This document shows positions 32,875-41,819 of a stretch of 64,000 nt of DNA, in pieces. Every line of letters begins with the position of its first letter. Position 1 is the first letter of the stretch. The position numbers and the translations under genes are program-made. The notes beneath the pieces were generated by a model. It saw only the letters and a program-made list of their open reading frames with translations. It did no database searches and was not told the DNA's origin. The DNA comes from Aurantiochytrium sp. KH105 (lineage: Eukaryota > Sar > Bigyra > Thraustochytrida > Thraustochytriidae), in assembly GCA_003116975.1 (NCBI GenBank), contig BGKB01000020.1:769126-833125 (forward strand), written 5' to 3'.

Positions 32875-35277
32875 TTACAAGACGCGGACGGCAGCCTCCC
32901 GGTCTTCACAGTGTGGTCTGTGCGCGGGCAAGTGATATCCTTGCTGTGCGAATTGCCCTGGCTGCGGAAAAGTTTTCGCATCCAGGCCAAAATTGTAGTC
33001 GCCAAAAGATATACTCACCTCTCGAAAAGATGTTGCACCTGGATGCCCCGACAAGGTCGCGTCCGCCTTATCAAAGACGACACCTGTAGATCCGTGCAAC
33101 GCTTCAGAGGGTGATACACCTTCGTGTATATCCATTTCAGCAAGATTGGAAGGCGGTGATCGGAAAAGTGCAGGCCGGGCGGTTTCCATGTACACCCAAG
33201 CTAAAACAAAAGCCAGCGAGAGGCCGCACATGAGCATGGAAAAAAAGAGTGCTCGCCCGTCGATCGTGTCGTATGGGACAAAGGTATCTGCAGAGGCCAA
33301 GAGATGAAGCAGCGTCGGTAGCATTACCACAATGCAAGCCAACTTGGCAAGCACTCGAAGTGCAATCACAGCAACATTGGGCCCAAGCTGTGGAGCCACA
33401 TGCGACGATGCAAGTGCTGCCGCATTGTGCGTACGGGAGAGTCTGGCAATAAAGTCCTCAATGAAAAGTCGCGCAATACTTCCGAAAGCCGCCCATGCCA
33501 GCACGGTAGTGCCCCAGGGAGACGATGACGCGAGCGCCGGCAAGATCACAAGCATGCATGCTTCGGCATGCATCAGCGCCAAGGGAGGTGGGGCCAAAGT
33601 ATTTGACGCTGCCGATACTGTGCCGCTTTGTGTCCATGTGCCCATGGCTGGTGGCGCAGACTGATGCATCGCCTTGGAAAAAAGACGAGCCAAGGCGCGA
33701 GAAATGCTAACTGCCTCAAAAACCAGTGAGGCGATCACAAGTACCCTCATCCCGCTCCTCGCCTGCGCCGACAACGCCAGCGAAGTAAGAAAGCATAGCG
33801 CCATAAGAACGGATACGCGGAATCGCTCGCCATGTTCCTGTGAAAAGGTTAGCACAGGACGTTCCGGGAGCAGACCCTGATGCGGATGCGGGAGAATGAG
33901 CAGCGCGTAAAGGGCCAGCGCTGCAGCGGCACCAAGCAGGGCTTCCGCAAAACTTGTGGTTTCTTTCAAATGGAAGGGTTGCGCAGCAGCCCCAACGACG
34001 AGCCCGACCGAAACCAAGAGAGCGCAAGAAAAAATAATCACAAAGCTGCGCAGCTTGGTCTGCCGTCCGAAATCGACACCAGGGCGCATAGCCTCAAAGT
34101 TGATATCCTCTGGTGCTGGTGCAGACCGGACAAAGATGGGCTGCATGTCCTCGCCGAACTTTGAGCGGAGCTCGCGCGAAGGAGGGAACCACCAACGCTC
34201 GGCGTGGTCGCGCTGCGTGCCATGCGGCGCCCCCGCAGATCCAAGACCTGGGCGTGGCGATTGCAGCGACGCCCCTTCTCGAAGCAGAGAGCTCGGCTCA
34301 TCGTCGAAAAAGATGGCATCCTCGTCCTCTTCACCCAAGCCAGCCATGTGAATGTACTCGAGTGAGTCGCGCAGGACCGCCTTGGCGTCCACGATGCGCT
34401 CAAAGGTGACCACAGCACATCCCAAAGCTTCGACATGATGCGTCGATTCCAGACGGGCAAGCTTTTCGTCAATTTTCTCCATCCAACGCCGATACCGGTC
34501 CTGGCGGCGGTCGCCAGCTCGTCGTGCCATGCGTCGACACATCCTGCAGCACAATAAACGAGGAACAACACCATGCAAAGGCCGCCAGCGTTGTTGTTCG
34601 CGCTCCGCAGCTCTTGACATGGCTCGGAGCTCATTGCGCAGGCGTCGCAGGCGCACAATTTGCCCAATGTCTAGAAGCGTTAAAACGTTATCGACAGGGC
34701 CATACTTTTCAGCAAAAAAATCCGCCAAACGCGGGCCGTCAGGGACTAAACCCACGGAGCCTTGAAAGGCCGGGCAGCTCACCAAGACGCTGCGTGCCGC
34801 GACGCCGTCCACCTCCCAGTGCTGGCGCGTATCTCTGTAAAATATAATGGTGAGCACGATGAGCAACAGGCTCATCCACGCTGGCCGCAAAAGTGGGCCA
34901 GCCTTGGGCTCTGCGGCGTCCACGAGCCATCCTCCACATGCCGCCAGACAAAGGGTCGCTGCAGACAGCTGCAAAAAGATCACAAGCAGGGCTTGGCCGC
35001 TGCCCCAATTGGCCGCGGCCTTTCGCGCAGTGACTCCGGGCAGCTGCAAGACGTTGCTACAGCTGTGCTCCCCAGTGCCAAGATTTTTGTGTGTTCGTGA
35101 CGGCGACTGTGGCTGCGGCTGCGACTGCGGCTGCGCGTGCCCTTGCGCACGCGTCTGTTTCTGCATCTCCTCATCGTCTCTCCACGCAGCGTGCGCGTCG
35201 TGCTTGCTCGCGTGCAGGAGGCCGCACGTCTCCCCGTCGACGTCCGGGCCGCCGGCATCCACGAGATCCTCTCGCAT
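32875..35277 (-). CDS. CSC1/OSCA/TMEM63-like stress-gated cation channel
   Basis: The frame runs further upstream only from a GTG, so I use the ATG at 35277 (800 residues). Two membrane helices (~90-112 and ~127-147) precede a cytosolic RRM-like domain (~160-325) with a coiled-coil-like basic insert (RRLRNELRAMSR and following). Then comes the family motif around APAPEDINFEAMRPG (~390-410) linking to the membrane region. About six hydrophobic segments follow (SFVIIFSCALLVSVGLVVGAA onward) to near residue 735. OSCA/CSC1/TMEM63 proteins are mechanosensitive or osmosensitive, calcium-permeable channels of plasma membrane or endosomes. Only two N-terminal helices are visible where three are usual, so a diverged or shortened N-terminus, or a missed upstream exon, is possible. 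Confidence 0.82.
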   Translation of the reverse strand: MREDLVDAGGPDVDGETCGLLHASKHDAHAAWRDDEEMQKQTRAQGHAQPQSQPQPQSPSRTHKNLGTGEHSCSNVLQLPGVTARKAAANWGSGQALLVIFLQLSAATLCLAACGGWLVDAAEPKAGPLLRPAWMSLLLIVLTIIFYRDTRQHWEVDGVAARSVLVSCPAFQGSVGLVPDGPRLADFFAEKYGPVDNVLTLLDIGQIVRLRRLRNELRAMSRAAEREQQRWRPLHGVVPRLLCCRMCRRMARRAGDRRQDRYRRWMEKIDEKLARLESTHHVEALGCAVVTFERIVDAKAVLRDSLEYIHMAGLGEEDEDAIFFDDEPSSLLREGASLQSPRPGLGSAGAPHGTQRDHAERWWFPPSRELRSKFGEDMQPIFVRSAPAPEDINFEAMRPGVDFGRQTKLRSFVIIFSCALLVSVGLVVGAAAQPFHLKETTSFAEALLGAAAALALYALLILPHPHQGLLPERPVLTFSQEHGERFRVSVLMALCFLTSLALSAQARSGMRVLVIASLVFEAVSISRALARLFSKAMHQSAPPAMGTWTQSGTVSAASNTLAPPPLALMHAEACMLVILPALASSSPWGTTVLAWAAFGSIARLFIEDFIARLSRTHNAAALASSHVAPQLGPNVAVIALRVLAKLACIVVMLPTLLHLLASADTFVPYDTIDGRALFFSMLMCGLSLAFVLAWVYMETARPALFRSPPSNLAEMDIHEGVSPSEALHGSTGVVFDKADATLSGHPGATSFREVSISFGDYNFGLDAKTFPQPGQFAQQGYHLPAHRPHCEDREAAVRVL

Positions 35278-36222
35278 CCCGGCAAACGGGCCCGAGGCCC
35301 GGCCGGCCGGCTGGCTGCACGCACGTTTGTGCCCGGCGGGCTCGAGCGGCCGCGACGGCGAGCACGGCTGCGCAAGACACCGGCTGCGCGCAACGCTGTC
35401 GCGATCGCTCTGCAACGCGCGCGCACGCGCCTCTCGTTTGGTGTCTGGACAGAGACGAAGAGAAGACACTCTTGAAGATTTTTGAGGCGCCTTCCGAGTC
35501 CTTCCTCCTATGCTTCTTCTCCTTCTTCGCCTTCCCAACTCCCGCTGCACAACTTGATCCTGGTCACGACTTCTTGTGCCGGTTGGCCAGGAGACCTTTG
35601 CTGCCAGCCAGGCAGAGGCTGGCTATCCTGCCGACCAGGACTGTCGGCAAGCTGCGGACGAGGAAGGAAGGGGCTGCGCGTGGATCCGGGCTGGCAACAG
35701 ACGACTCGGGGAGCTCGTTGCCAGCGTCGACAAATAGCAACTCCTCCTCTCTCGCCTAGCGTATACGCTGGGTCGATCGATGGTCACAGTCCAGGATGGT
35801 GATGAGCATGGATAGTGATGATGAGAAATGGTGCTCTGCAATGCTCGTTTGCCCAGCCTGAGGAGATGCCAAGGCCACGGGATGACACGAAAAGTAGCCC
35901 GATCGACTTTATTTAGAAGGAAACGAGGAAAAGGCGAGAAGAAGGCGAGACACCGTTTCGGCAACAGGAAACTGCCGGCACGCGCTGCGAGGAGAAGCGG
36001 TCCGACTCGGAGCTTGGCAAGAAGCACTGATGAGAGAAAAAAAAAAAACGTCGCGTCGTGTCGCGATCCATCCATCAACAAGTACCCGGAAATGAGGAGG
36101 ACACTCGTGATTCCGAATTGATCTTGATTTTCCGCAACGAGGCGTGCAAATTAATTGGGGCGCTCGAAGGCAGCGACGATCTTCGATGAAAAGCAAACAA
36201 GCTTTCTTTTCTTTTGATTAAT
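35278..36222. other. Intergenic region upstream of CSC1-like gene
   Basis: 0.95 kb between the CSC1-like start and the stop of the repeat protein, both minus strand. It includes the CSC1-like promoter. Apart from an A12 run (36037-36048) and the dense GC-rich first 200 bp, I see no structured element and no convincing gene. Confidence 0.55.
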
Positions 36223-39200
36223 TTAGTTGAGGAGTTCGAGGATTTCGTCGTCGGGGCCGTCGTTGTCCACCTGGTCGAGAAAGGCGTCGAGATCAAGACT
36301 ACCCAAGCTACCGAGCTCACTTATGTCGTCGGCGGTGGTGGTCACAGTTTTGTCGCCCATCTTGACACGAATGACGCCACTTCCCGAGGAACCTGGACTC
36401 TTGGGCTCCGGGGTCCGGGTTCCCCGGGACGCAGGCGGCCTCAAAAGGATTGCAGGAGGAGGCGGACTATTGTCCTCCTTGTTCTTGTGAACAATGAGAC
36501 CAATTGGAGGATTCCATGTAGGCACGGCGGACGATTTAGAGGTCGCTGTGGCCGGGGACCTGGGCGCCGAGGGCGACCGGGACAACATGCTCACGCGAAG
36601 CTTCGGGCCTTTGCCCGGTAGAATGTTTGACGAGCTATGGGTGGCTGTTAGACTACTTCTCTCGAGGTCCAGCAACGGGGGAAGGTCGCCGGCATCGCTC
36701 CCGGAGTCGCTCCCCCCCGAGACTCGCTGCGCCTTGAGCACGCGACGATGAGACTCATTGCCGTGGCGAGGGTGGTCGTCTTCGTCGTCGCTTTTGCTTT
36801 CCACCACTTCGTCGGCATCGTTCGCCGTGGTCGCAGAGGCGGACGCCTTTTCTGGAACCCGGGCTGTGGGCCCAGTGTCTGTGCCCTTGGGTGCGAGCGC
36901 CTTCGCGTTGGGCTGTAGACGCACGGCCTCCGTCTTCGACTCTGTTTTGGTCTCGGCCTTGGCGTGTTCCGCCTCCTTGGAGCGCGCGATTGCTTTCTTG
37001 GGCTCTGCTCTTGCCGAGCCAGCTGGTCGAGTGAGGTCAGCAATGCGTTTGGGTGCGGGAAGGTCATCCAGTGAGGACGACGTGGAGGAGGAAGACGACG
37101 AGGAAGAAGACGAGGAGGAAGACGAAGCCGATGACGATGACGACCCTGACGATGACGAGGAGCCCGAAGATCGGGACGACCCAGACGACGACGAAGAGCC
37201 CGAGGATGAGTCCGAAGCAGAAGAGCCCGACGAGGCATCCGACGCAGAAGAACGCGAAGATGACGATGACGCCGAAGAGCTCGAAGAGCTCGAGGAACCC
37301 GAAGACGAAGATGACGCCGCAGAAGCCGCGCTCAATGCCGATCGTGGCGAGGCCACGGTGCAAACAGACTTTGCGTCAACATGCTCTTCTTCGCTGCGAA
37401 TGGTAGATGCACTGCTTGCAGAGGTGTCGACTTCCAAGGAGCGATCGGACATCGATTTCTTCGTCTGGGCCGCTCGGGCCTCCGCTCGGGCCTCTTCTTC
37501 AGCCTCACGCTGACGACGTCGCTGTCTGCGTATCTCGTCGCGGCTAGCCCGCCAAACAGAGGTGGAAGCTTCGTCGCTAAAGACGGATTCAACATCGAAA
37601 TTCGATGGAGATCCCGCACGGTTCGTCGCGGACCCAGGGTGCCAGGCTCCGAGTTTTGGTTTTTGTTCGAGCTTTGCACGAGGCGAAAGCGCCTCCAAGA
37701 GAGCCGGAGGCGAGCGTGGGGAGCGCGGTGACACCCCCTTGGCCTGGAGCATAATATCTCGCGCCTTGCGCACATCAAAGGCCGACGGACTTGCGGCCCG
37801 GGCTTGGTCAATAATATCGATGGTATCGGAAGAGAAACGCGTTTCGTTGCGGGCGCGCTCCTCGTTGTCCAGCGTGCTGCGCACGGTCTCCAGGGCGTTC
37901 TGGATGTCTTGATGGCGCTCGTGCATGGCCACAAGGTGAGTTTGTTGGTCGTCGGGCGAGCGTGGCGAAATGAGGTTTTCGGGTGAGATCGGGCCGTCCC
38001 GGCGCATCTCTTGGTCCACGGTAGTGATGTTGAGTGCACTGAAGCGAATGTTGCGCTTCTCTTGCTCTTGTACGCGCAAGTGGTGATACAATCGCTCCTT
38101 GCGCTCATCGATGCGGCGCGCGTCCTCGTAGAGACGCATTGTTTGGTCATGGTCGCTCTTGTGCTTGCGCTGTCTCTGGAGCGTCGGCGAAGTCGCATCA
38201 AAGGCAGTGGCAGCCGCCTCGTCGATACGCGCTTGATCTTCCACTTTGAGCTCGTCGAGATGGAGCTGAAGCCGGCGCGCGTCCTTGTAAAGACGAATGT
38301 GTCGCGGCGAACTTGCCGTTTCAGGATCACAGCGATGTAATAAGAGCGCGTCGAGCTTTTCCGAAACAGCGCCGACCCGAGGCGCAAAGGAGCACTCTTT
38401 GAGATCACTGAGTTCGCGTGCAATGTCGAGCGAGTGCCGAAAGTTAGGATCGCTTGCCCGCGCGCGCCGCTGAGCAAGAATTTCGGTACCCGAGGTGTAA
38501 AGGAAGTTGATGCGCTGCATGTTCCATTTGCTCAGATGTCTGTGCACTGAAGCTGCGGCGCTCTCGGCCAGGGCGCTCTCACGCAAGAGTCTGTGCTTGG
38601 CTTCGAGAAGTTTTGCGTCAGAGTACAGGCGCATGGTGAGCTTTCGAACATGCTCGGCGTCGAGCACAAGCGGCCCCGGCTTTCGCGGCGCCTCGCCAGC
38701 GCTGTGCCGCCGCACCGAACTTTGTGGGGTGAACGTGCACTCGAGCCTCTCGCGTTCCTCGAGTTGGGCGCGAAGAGCCTGTCGTCGTGCCTCGCGTTTT
38801 TCAAGAACGGCTGTTCGACGAATTTCGAGCGGAGTGATGCGGTCGGGAAGAGACCGTCGCGCGACCATGACGGGTTTGAAGGTGCATTCGCGCAGTGTGA
38901 GCGCGGTTCTTCGTTTCTCCATGGCGCGTTTGGCTTCTTGAAGTGCTTGTTTGTTCGGGCATAGTCTTGCAGGGTTCGGGGGCGGCACCGGCGGTTCAGT
39001 GGCTGTGGGCTCGCCAGACACGTTGTCGATATCTGCCTCGATGGCCCTCTCGCCGCGTCCTCGTCCTGACCCTCGTCCGCGGCCGCGGCCGCGGCCATGA
39101 CCCCGTCCGCGGCCTCGCCCACGACTTTGTCCGCGTCCTCCTTGTCCACGCCCACGACTTCGCCGAGGATTGTTGATCTTTGGCTGAAAGCTGCATTCCA

Positions 39201-40938
39201 CATCCAGAACTTTGCGTTTCGCCTCCAAACTTTGCTGCGTCCTTGCGGCTGTTGCATGAAGTCTGTCAAAAACGCCGGCCTTGCCGCCTCCGCGCCCGGT
39301 TGATTTTCGTCTTCGTGCTGCTTTCGGCGTGATGACGGGCTTGAAGGAGCATTCTGGGTCGACAACTTGCCGTTTCTCCTTGAGTTTGTCTTGTCGAACC
39401 TGTGCGCCCATGTACAGTCGATCATAGCGTTTCTCGCCCTCGTGGCTCGCAAATCGCGAAGCAAGTTTGGTGAGCTTTGGCGCGAAGGGACACTGCTCGG
39501 CCTGCAGCTGCTCCGAGACAGCTCGGATATTTATCTTGGCACGGATATGGTCCAGATAAAGCTTGTCGGCATGTTTTGGGTTGTGGCTTGTTGGCTGAGA
39601 GTGAGCAGAAGGCGCTGTTCCGCAACTGCTTTCTGACCCTGTTCGTCGGAAAGAGGCCCGAGACCGGAATGCTGAAGCACTGGAGCTCTGAGAAGAAGTC
39701 GCTGAGCGATGTCCTGAAGCTTGCGAGGATCGAAACGATGTTTTCGGACGATCATCCGAAGCTCCAGAACGTTGAGAAGACACTTCTGAGTCATGGATCG
39801 AGGTTCCGGAGCGACCGTCCAGGACATCTCCATGATCTGAGACAGGCACTTCTTGTGTCGAATATGCATTTGGCCCATTTTGCACTGGCTTTGGTGACAC
39901 ATCTGCTTTCGGCTTTGTCTCCTCTACTGGAAGGACAGTAAGCATTTCCGCTGCGTCTTCTTGCTCCACATCCTCGATTCTGTCAGCTCTCGACTCATGG
40001 TCGGAGACAGATTGCGTAGTAATAACGTCAGTCACTTGTTCGTGCTCAGAATCCGCTTGCACAATTGCAGCAGCCATTGACTTGTAATCGGAAGTAGCTT
40101 GCGTAGAAATAACGTCAGTCACCGACTCTTGCTCGGAAAGAGCTAGTACATTTACGTCAGCCATTGAATCGTGGTCAGAAACATCTTGCACATTCGCATC
40201 AGCCATTGCCTCGTGCTTAACACCAGCTTGCTTAATAACGTCAGCCGTTGGTTCGTGGCCAGAGGTAGCTTGCAAATCAGCGTCAGCCATTGGTTCGTGG
40301 CCAGAGGTAGCTTGCAAATCAGCGTCAGCCATTGGTTCGTGGCCAGAGGTAGCTTGCACATCAGCGTCGGCCATTGGTTCATGGCCAGAGGTAGCTTGCA
40401 AATCAGCGTCGGTCATTGGTTTGTGGCCAGAAATAGCTTGGATATCGTCGGATGCCAGTTTTTCGTCGGTTGTGTCACTGCCTTGGAGTTTGTCAAACAC
40501 TAACTCTGAAGCTGCCTGGTCCGTGCTTTCTGGCTCGTCAGGTATTGAGTCTTCGTTGGCCTGCAAAAGAGATGCTTCCAAGGTGTCAGAGACGTGCGCG
40601 GGCACCTCTTCATCTTCATTTAAATCCTGGGAAAGCGTCTGACTGACCACGGACATTACGTCGTCTGCCAGAGGTTCCGAGGTTTTTGAAAAGGCGTATT
40701 GTTCTGCATTAGGGACGTCGAGTGCAAGTGGCGATGTGCTCTTGATCAAGCCAAAGACGCCTGCCGCTCCTGTACTAAGTATTGCGGGAGATACTGCCCC
40801 TGATGTCATCTGTTGAGGGTCCTGGTGTGCGGGTTTGTGATCGGTTCGTTGGTGCGCATCGTCTGCAATACTAGTCTTTGTGTCGTCAAGGTCGCTTGGA
40901 CTCCACTCGGATGCATCTGAGGCATCAGAGGCGTCCAT
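36223..40938 (-). CDS. Long repeat protein with five E-C-[ST]-F-x-P motifs and acidic/Ser-rich tail
   Basis: The ATG at 40938 and TAA at 36223-36225 give 1,571 residues. The N-terminal ~400 residues contain a tandem 14-residue repeat (core DADLQATSGHEPMA, DNA repeat at 40246-40440) that degenerates outward. The middle third carries at least five units in which a basic helix (LYMGAQVRQDKLKEKRQ, LYKDARRLQ, LYEDARRIDERK types) is followed by a short motif: PECSFKPVI, VECSFQPKI, ECTFKPVM, ECTFTPQS, ECSFAPRV. A Gly/Arg-rich GRGRG stretch separates units two and three. The C-terminal third is low-complexity Ser/Asp/Glu, then a basic-acidic tail ending in LELLN. Repeats of this helix-plus-CxFxP kind occur in cytoskeletal/ciliary-type protist proteins as far as I recall, so a basal-body or cytoskeletal scaffold is only a guess. 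Confidence 0.75.
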   Translation of the reverse strand: MDASDASDASEWSPSDLDDTKTSIADDAHQRTDHKPAHQDPQQMTSGAVSPAILSTGAAGVFGLIKSTSPLALDVPNAEQYAFSKTSEPLADDVMSVVSQTLSQDLNEDEEVPAHVSDTLEASLLQANEDSIPDEPESTDQAASELVFDKLQGSDTTDEKLASDDIQAISGHKPMTDADLQATSGHEPMADADVQATSGHEPMADADLQATSGHEPMADADLQATSGHEPTADVIKQAGVKHEAMADANVQDVSDHDSMADVNVLALSEQESVTDVISTQATSDYKSMAAAIVQADSEHEQVTDVITTQSVSDHESRADRIEDVEQEDAAEMLTVLPVEETKPKADVSPKPVQNGPNAYSTQEVPVSDHGDVLDGRSGTSIHDSEVSSQRSGASDDRPKTSFRSSQASGHRSATSSQSSSASAFRSRASFRRTGSESSCGTAPSAHSQPTSHNPKHADKLYLDHIRAKINIRAVSEQLQAEQCPFAPKLTKLASRFASHEGEKRYDRLYMGAQVRQDKLKEKRQVVDPECSFKPVITPKAARRRKSTGRGGGKAGVFDRLHATAARTQQSLEAKRKVLDVECSFQPKINNPRRSRGRGQGGRGQSRGRGRGRGHGRGRGRGRGSGRGRGERAIEADIDNVSGEPTATEPPVPPPNPARLCPNKQALQEAKRAMEKRRTALTLRECTFKPVMVARRSLPDRITPLEIRRTAVLEKREARRQALRAQLEERERLECTFTPQSSVRRHSAGEAPRKPGPLVLDAEHVRKLTMRLYSDAKLLEAKHRLLRESALAESAAASVHRHLSKWNMQRINFLYTSGTEILAQRRARASDPNFRHSLDIARELSDLKECSFAPRVGAVSEKLDALLLHRCDPETASSPRHIRLYKDARRLQLHLDELKVEDQARIDEAAATAFDATSPTLQRQRKHKSDHDQTMRLYEDARRIDERKERLYHHLRVQEQEKRNIRFSALNITTVDQEMRRDGPISPENLISPRSPDDQQTHLVAMHERHQDIQNALETVRSTLDNEERARNETRFSSDTIDIIDQARAASPSAFDVRKARDIMLQAKGVSPRSPRSPPALLEALSPRAKLEQKPKLGAWHPGSATNRAGSPSNFDVESVFSDEASTSVWRASRDEIRRQRRRQREAEEEARAEARAAQTKKSMSDRSLEVDTSASSASTIRSEEEHVDAKSVCTVASPRSALSAASAASSSSSGSSSSSSSSASSSSSRSSASDASSGSSASDSSSGSSSSSGSSRSSGSSSSSGSSSSSASSSSSSSSSSSSSSTSSSLDDLPAPKRIADLTRPAGSARAEPKKAIARSKEAEHAKAETKTESKTEAVRLQPNAKALAPKGTDTGPTARVPEKASASATTANDADEVVESKSDDEDDHPRHGNESHRRVLKAQRVSGGSDSGSDAGDLPPLLDLERSSLTATHSSSNILPGKGPKLRVSMLSRSPSAPRSPATATSKSSAVPTWNPPIGLIVHKNKEDNSPPPPAILLRPPASRGTRTPEPKSPGSSGSGVIRVKMGDKTVTTTADDISELGSLGSLDLDAFLDQVDNDGPDDEILELLN
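40246..40440. repeat. 42-bp coding minisatellite, about 4.5 units
   Basis: Four near-identical 42-bp units encode ADADLQATSGHEPM. More degenerate copies continue on the low-coordinate side to ~39960. Near-identity of the central units at the DNA level suggests recent copy-number change. Confidence 0.93.
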
Positions 40939-41819
40939 GGCGCCTTGCGGCGCCTAGAGCGCGTGGAATTCTGCGCGCAAGTGCCAAAGACCGCGCACGA
41001 GGAGCTGTATTGCGAGTCGGGACGGAGGTGCGTGACCGTGCGAGTTCCGTGGCAGTCTCTGGGTATGCTCCAGCAGGCCGCACCTCGTTTCGCCGCACCA
41101 CGCCACACTGCACCACGCCACTGCGCCGTCGAGGCTCAACGCGCAACGAGCGAGAGCGTCTCGGCCAGCTTTGGTGTGCGTTGCTTGCGTTGCTCTCAAA
41201 CAGCTTTTTTAGCCAGTCAAGTTTCCTTTGCTTTTCTTTCCTCTCCCCCCCCGCGTCACAGGCCGCAAATGGTGAAGAGGTGGCGACGCAGCGTTTGGCG
41301 CGGCTGCGAATAGGACGAATCACGCGGCGGTTCTTGTTCAGGGGTCTTAACAATTAAAGAGGAGGCGGCCGATCATTGAGAAGCAGAGGTGACTTTCCCG
41401 CTGTGAAATCCGAGCCGCCACAAGTCCATTTTGCAGGAAAGTACAGCTCGCCACCAGAGGTAGCAGACTCGAGCCTTTCATGTAGGAAGTAGGCACGACA
41501 CCCGCCGCGGTCCCGAGGAGTCGGAGATCCTCGATTCACGCCGCATCGAAATCGTCAACGGATATGTCGTCAAGAATATTACGGGGTACACACCTTTCAC
41601 CAAGAGGAAGAACAAGCAAAATAAAAGGAAAGGCCTGATGGCTCCATTTCTTGGGGGTTAACAATTTCGTCGAGCTTTGAGCCATGCGGAGTCGGCATGA
41701 AACATCTTTACGAAAATTTTCTATTTCTGGGGATCTGGAATTTTCTGGGAAGAAGAAAAAAAAAAAAGAACTCGGGGATGGGATGGTGAACGTGACGATG
41801 ATATAGATTATGGGTTACT
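40939..41819. other. Intergenic region with a possible small spliced gene
   Basis: 0.88 kb between the start of the repeat protein and the stop of the dienoyl-CoA reductase. A long pyrimidine tract ending in CAG (41217-41263) looks like a 3' splice site. A plus-strand frame ending at 41637 gives a protein-like end (RRIEIVNGYVVKNITGYTPF...) with the C/G-ending codons typical of this genome. Minus-strand frames in the same place (for example one ending in LDDISVDDFDAA) also look protein-like, so I cannot settle strand or exon structure. Confidence 0.35.
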
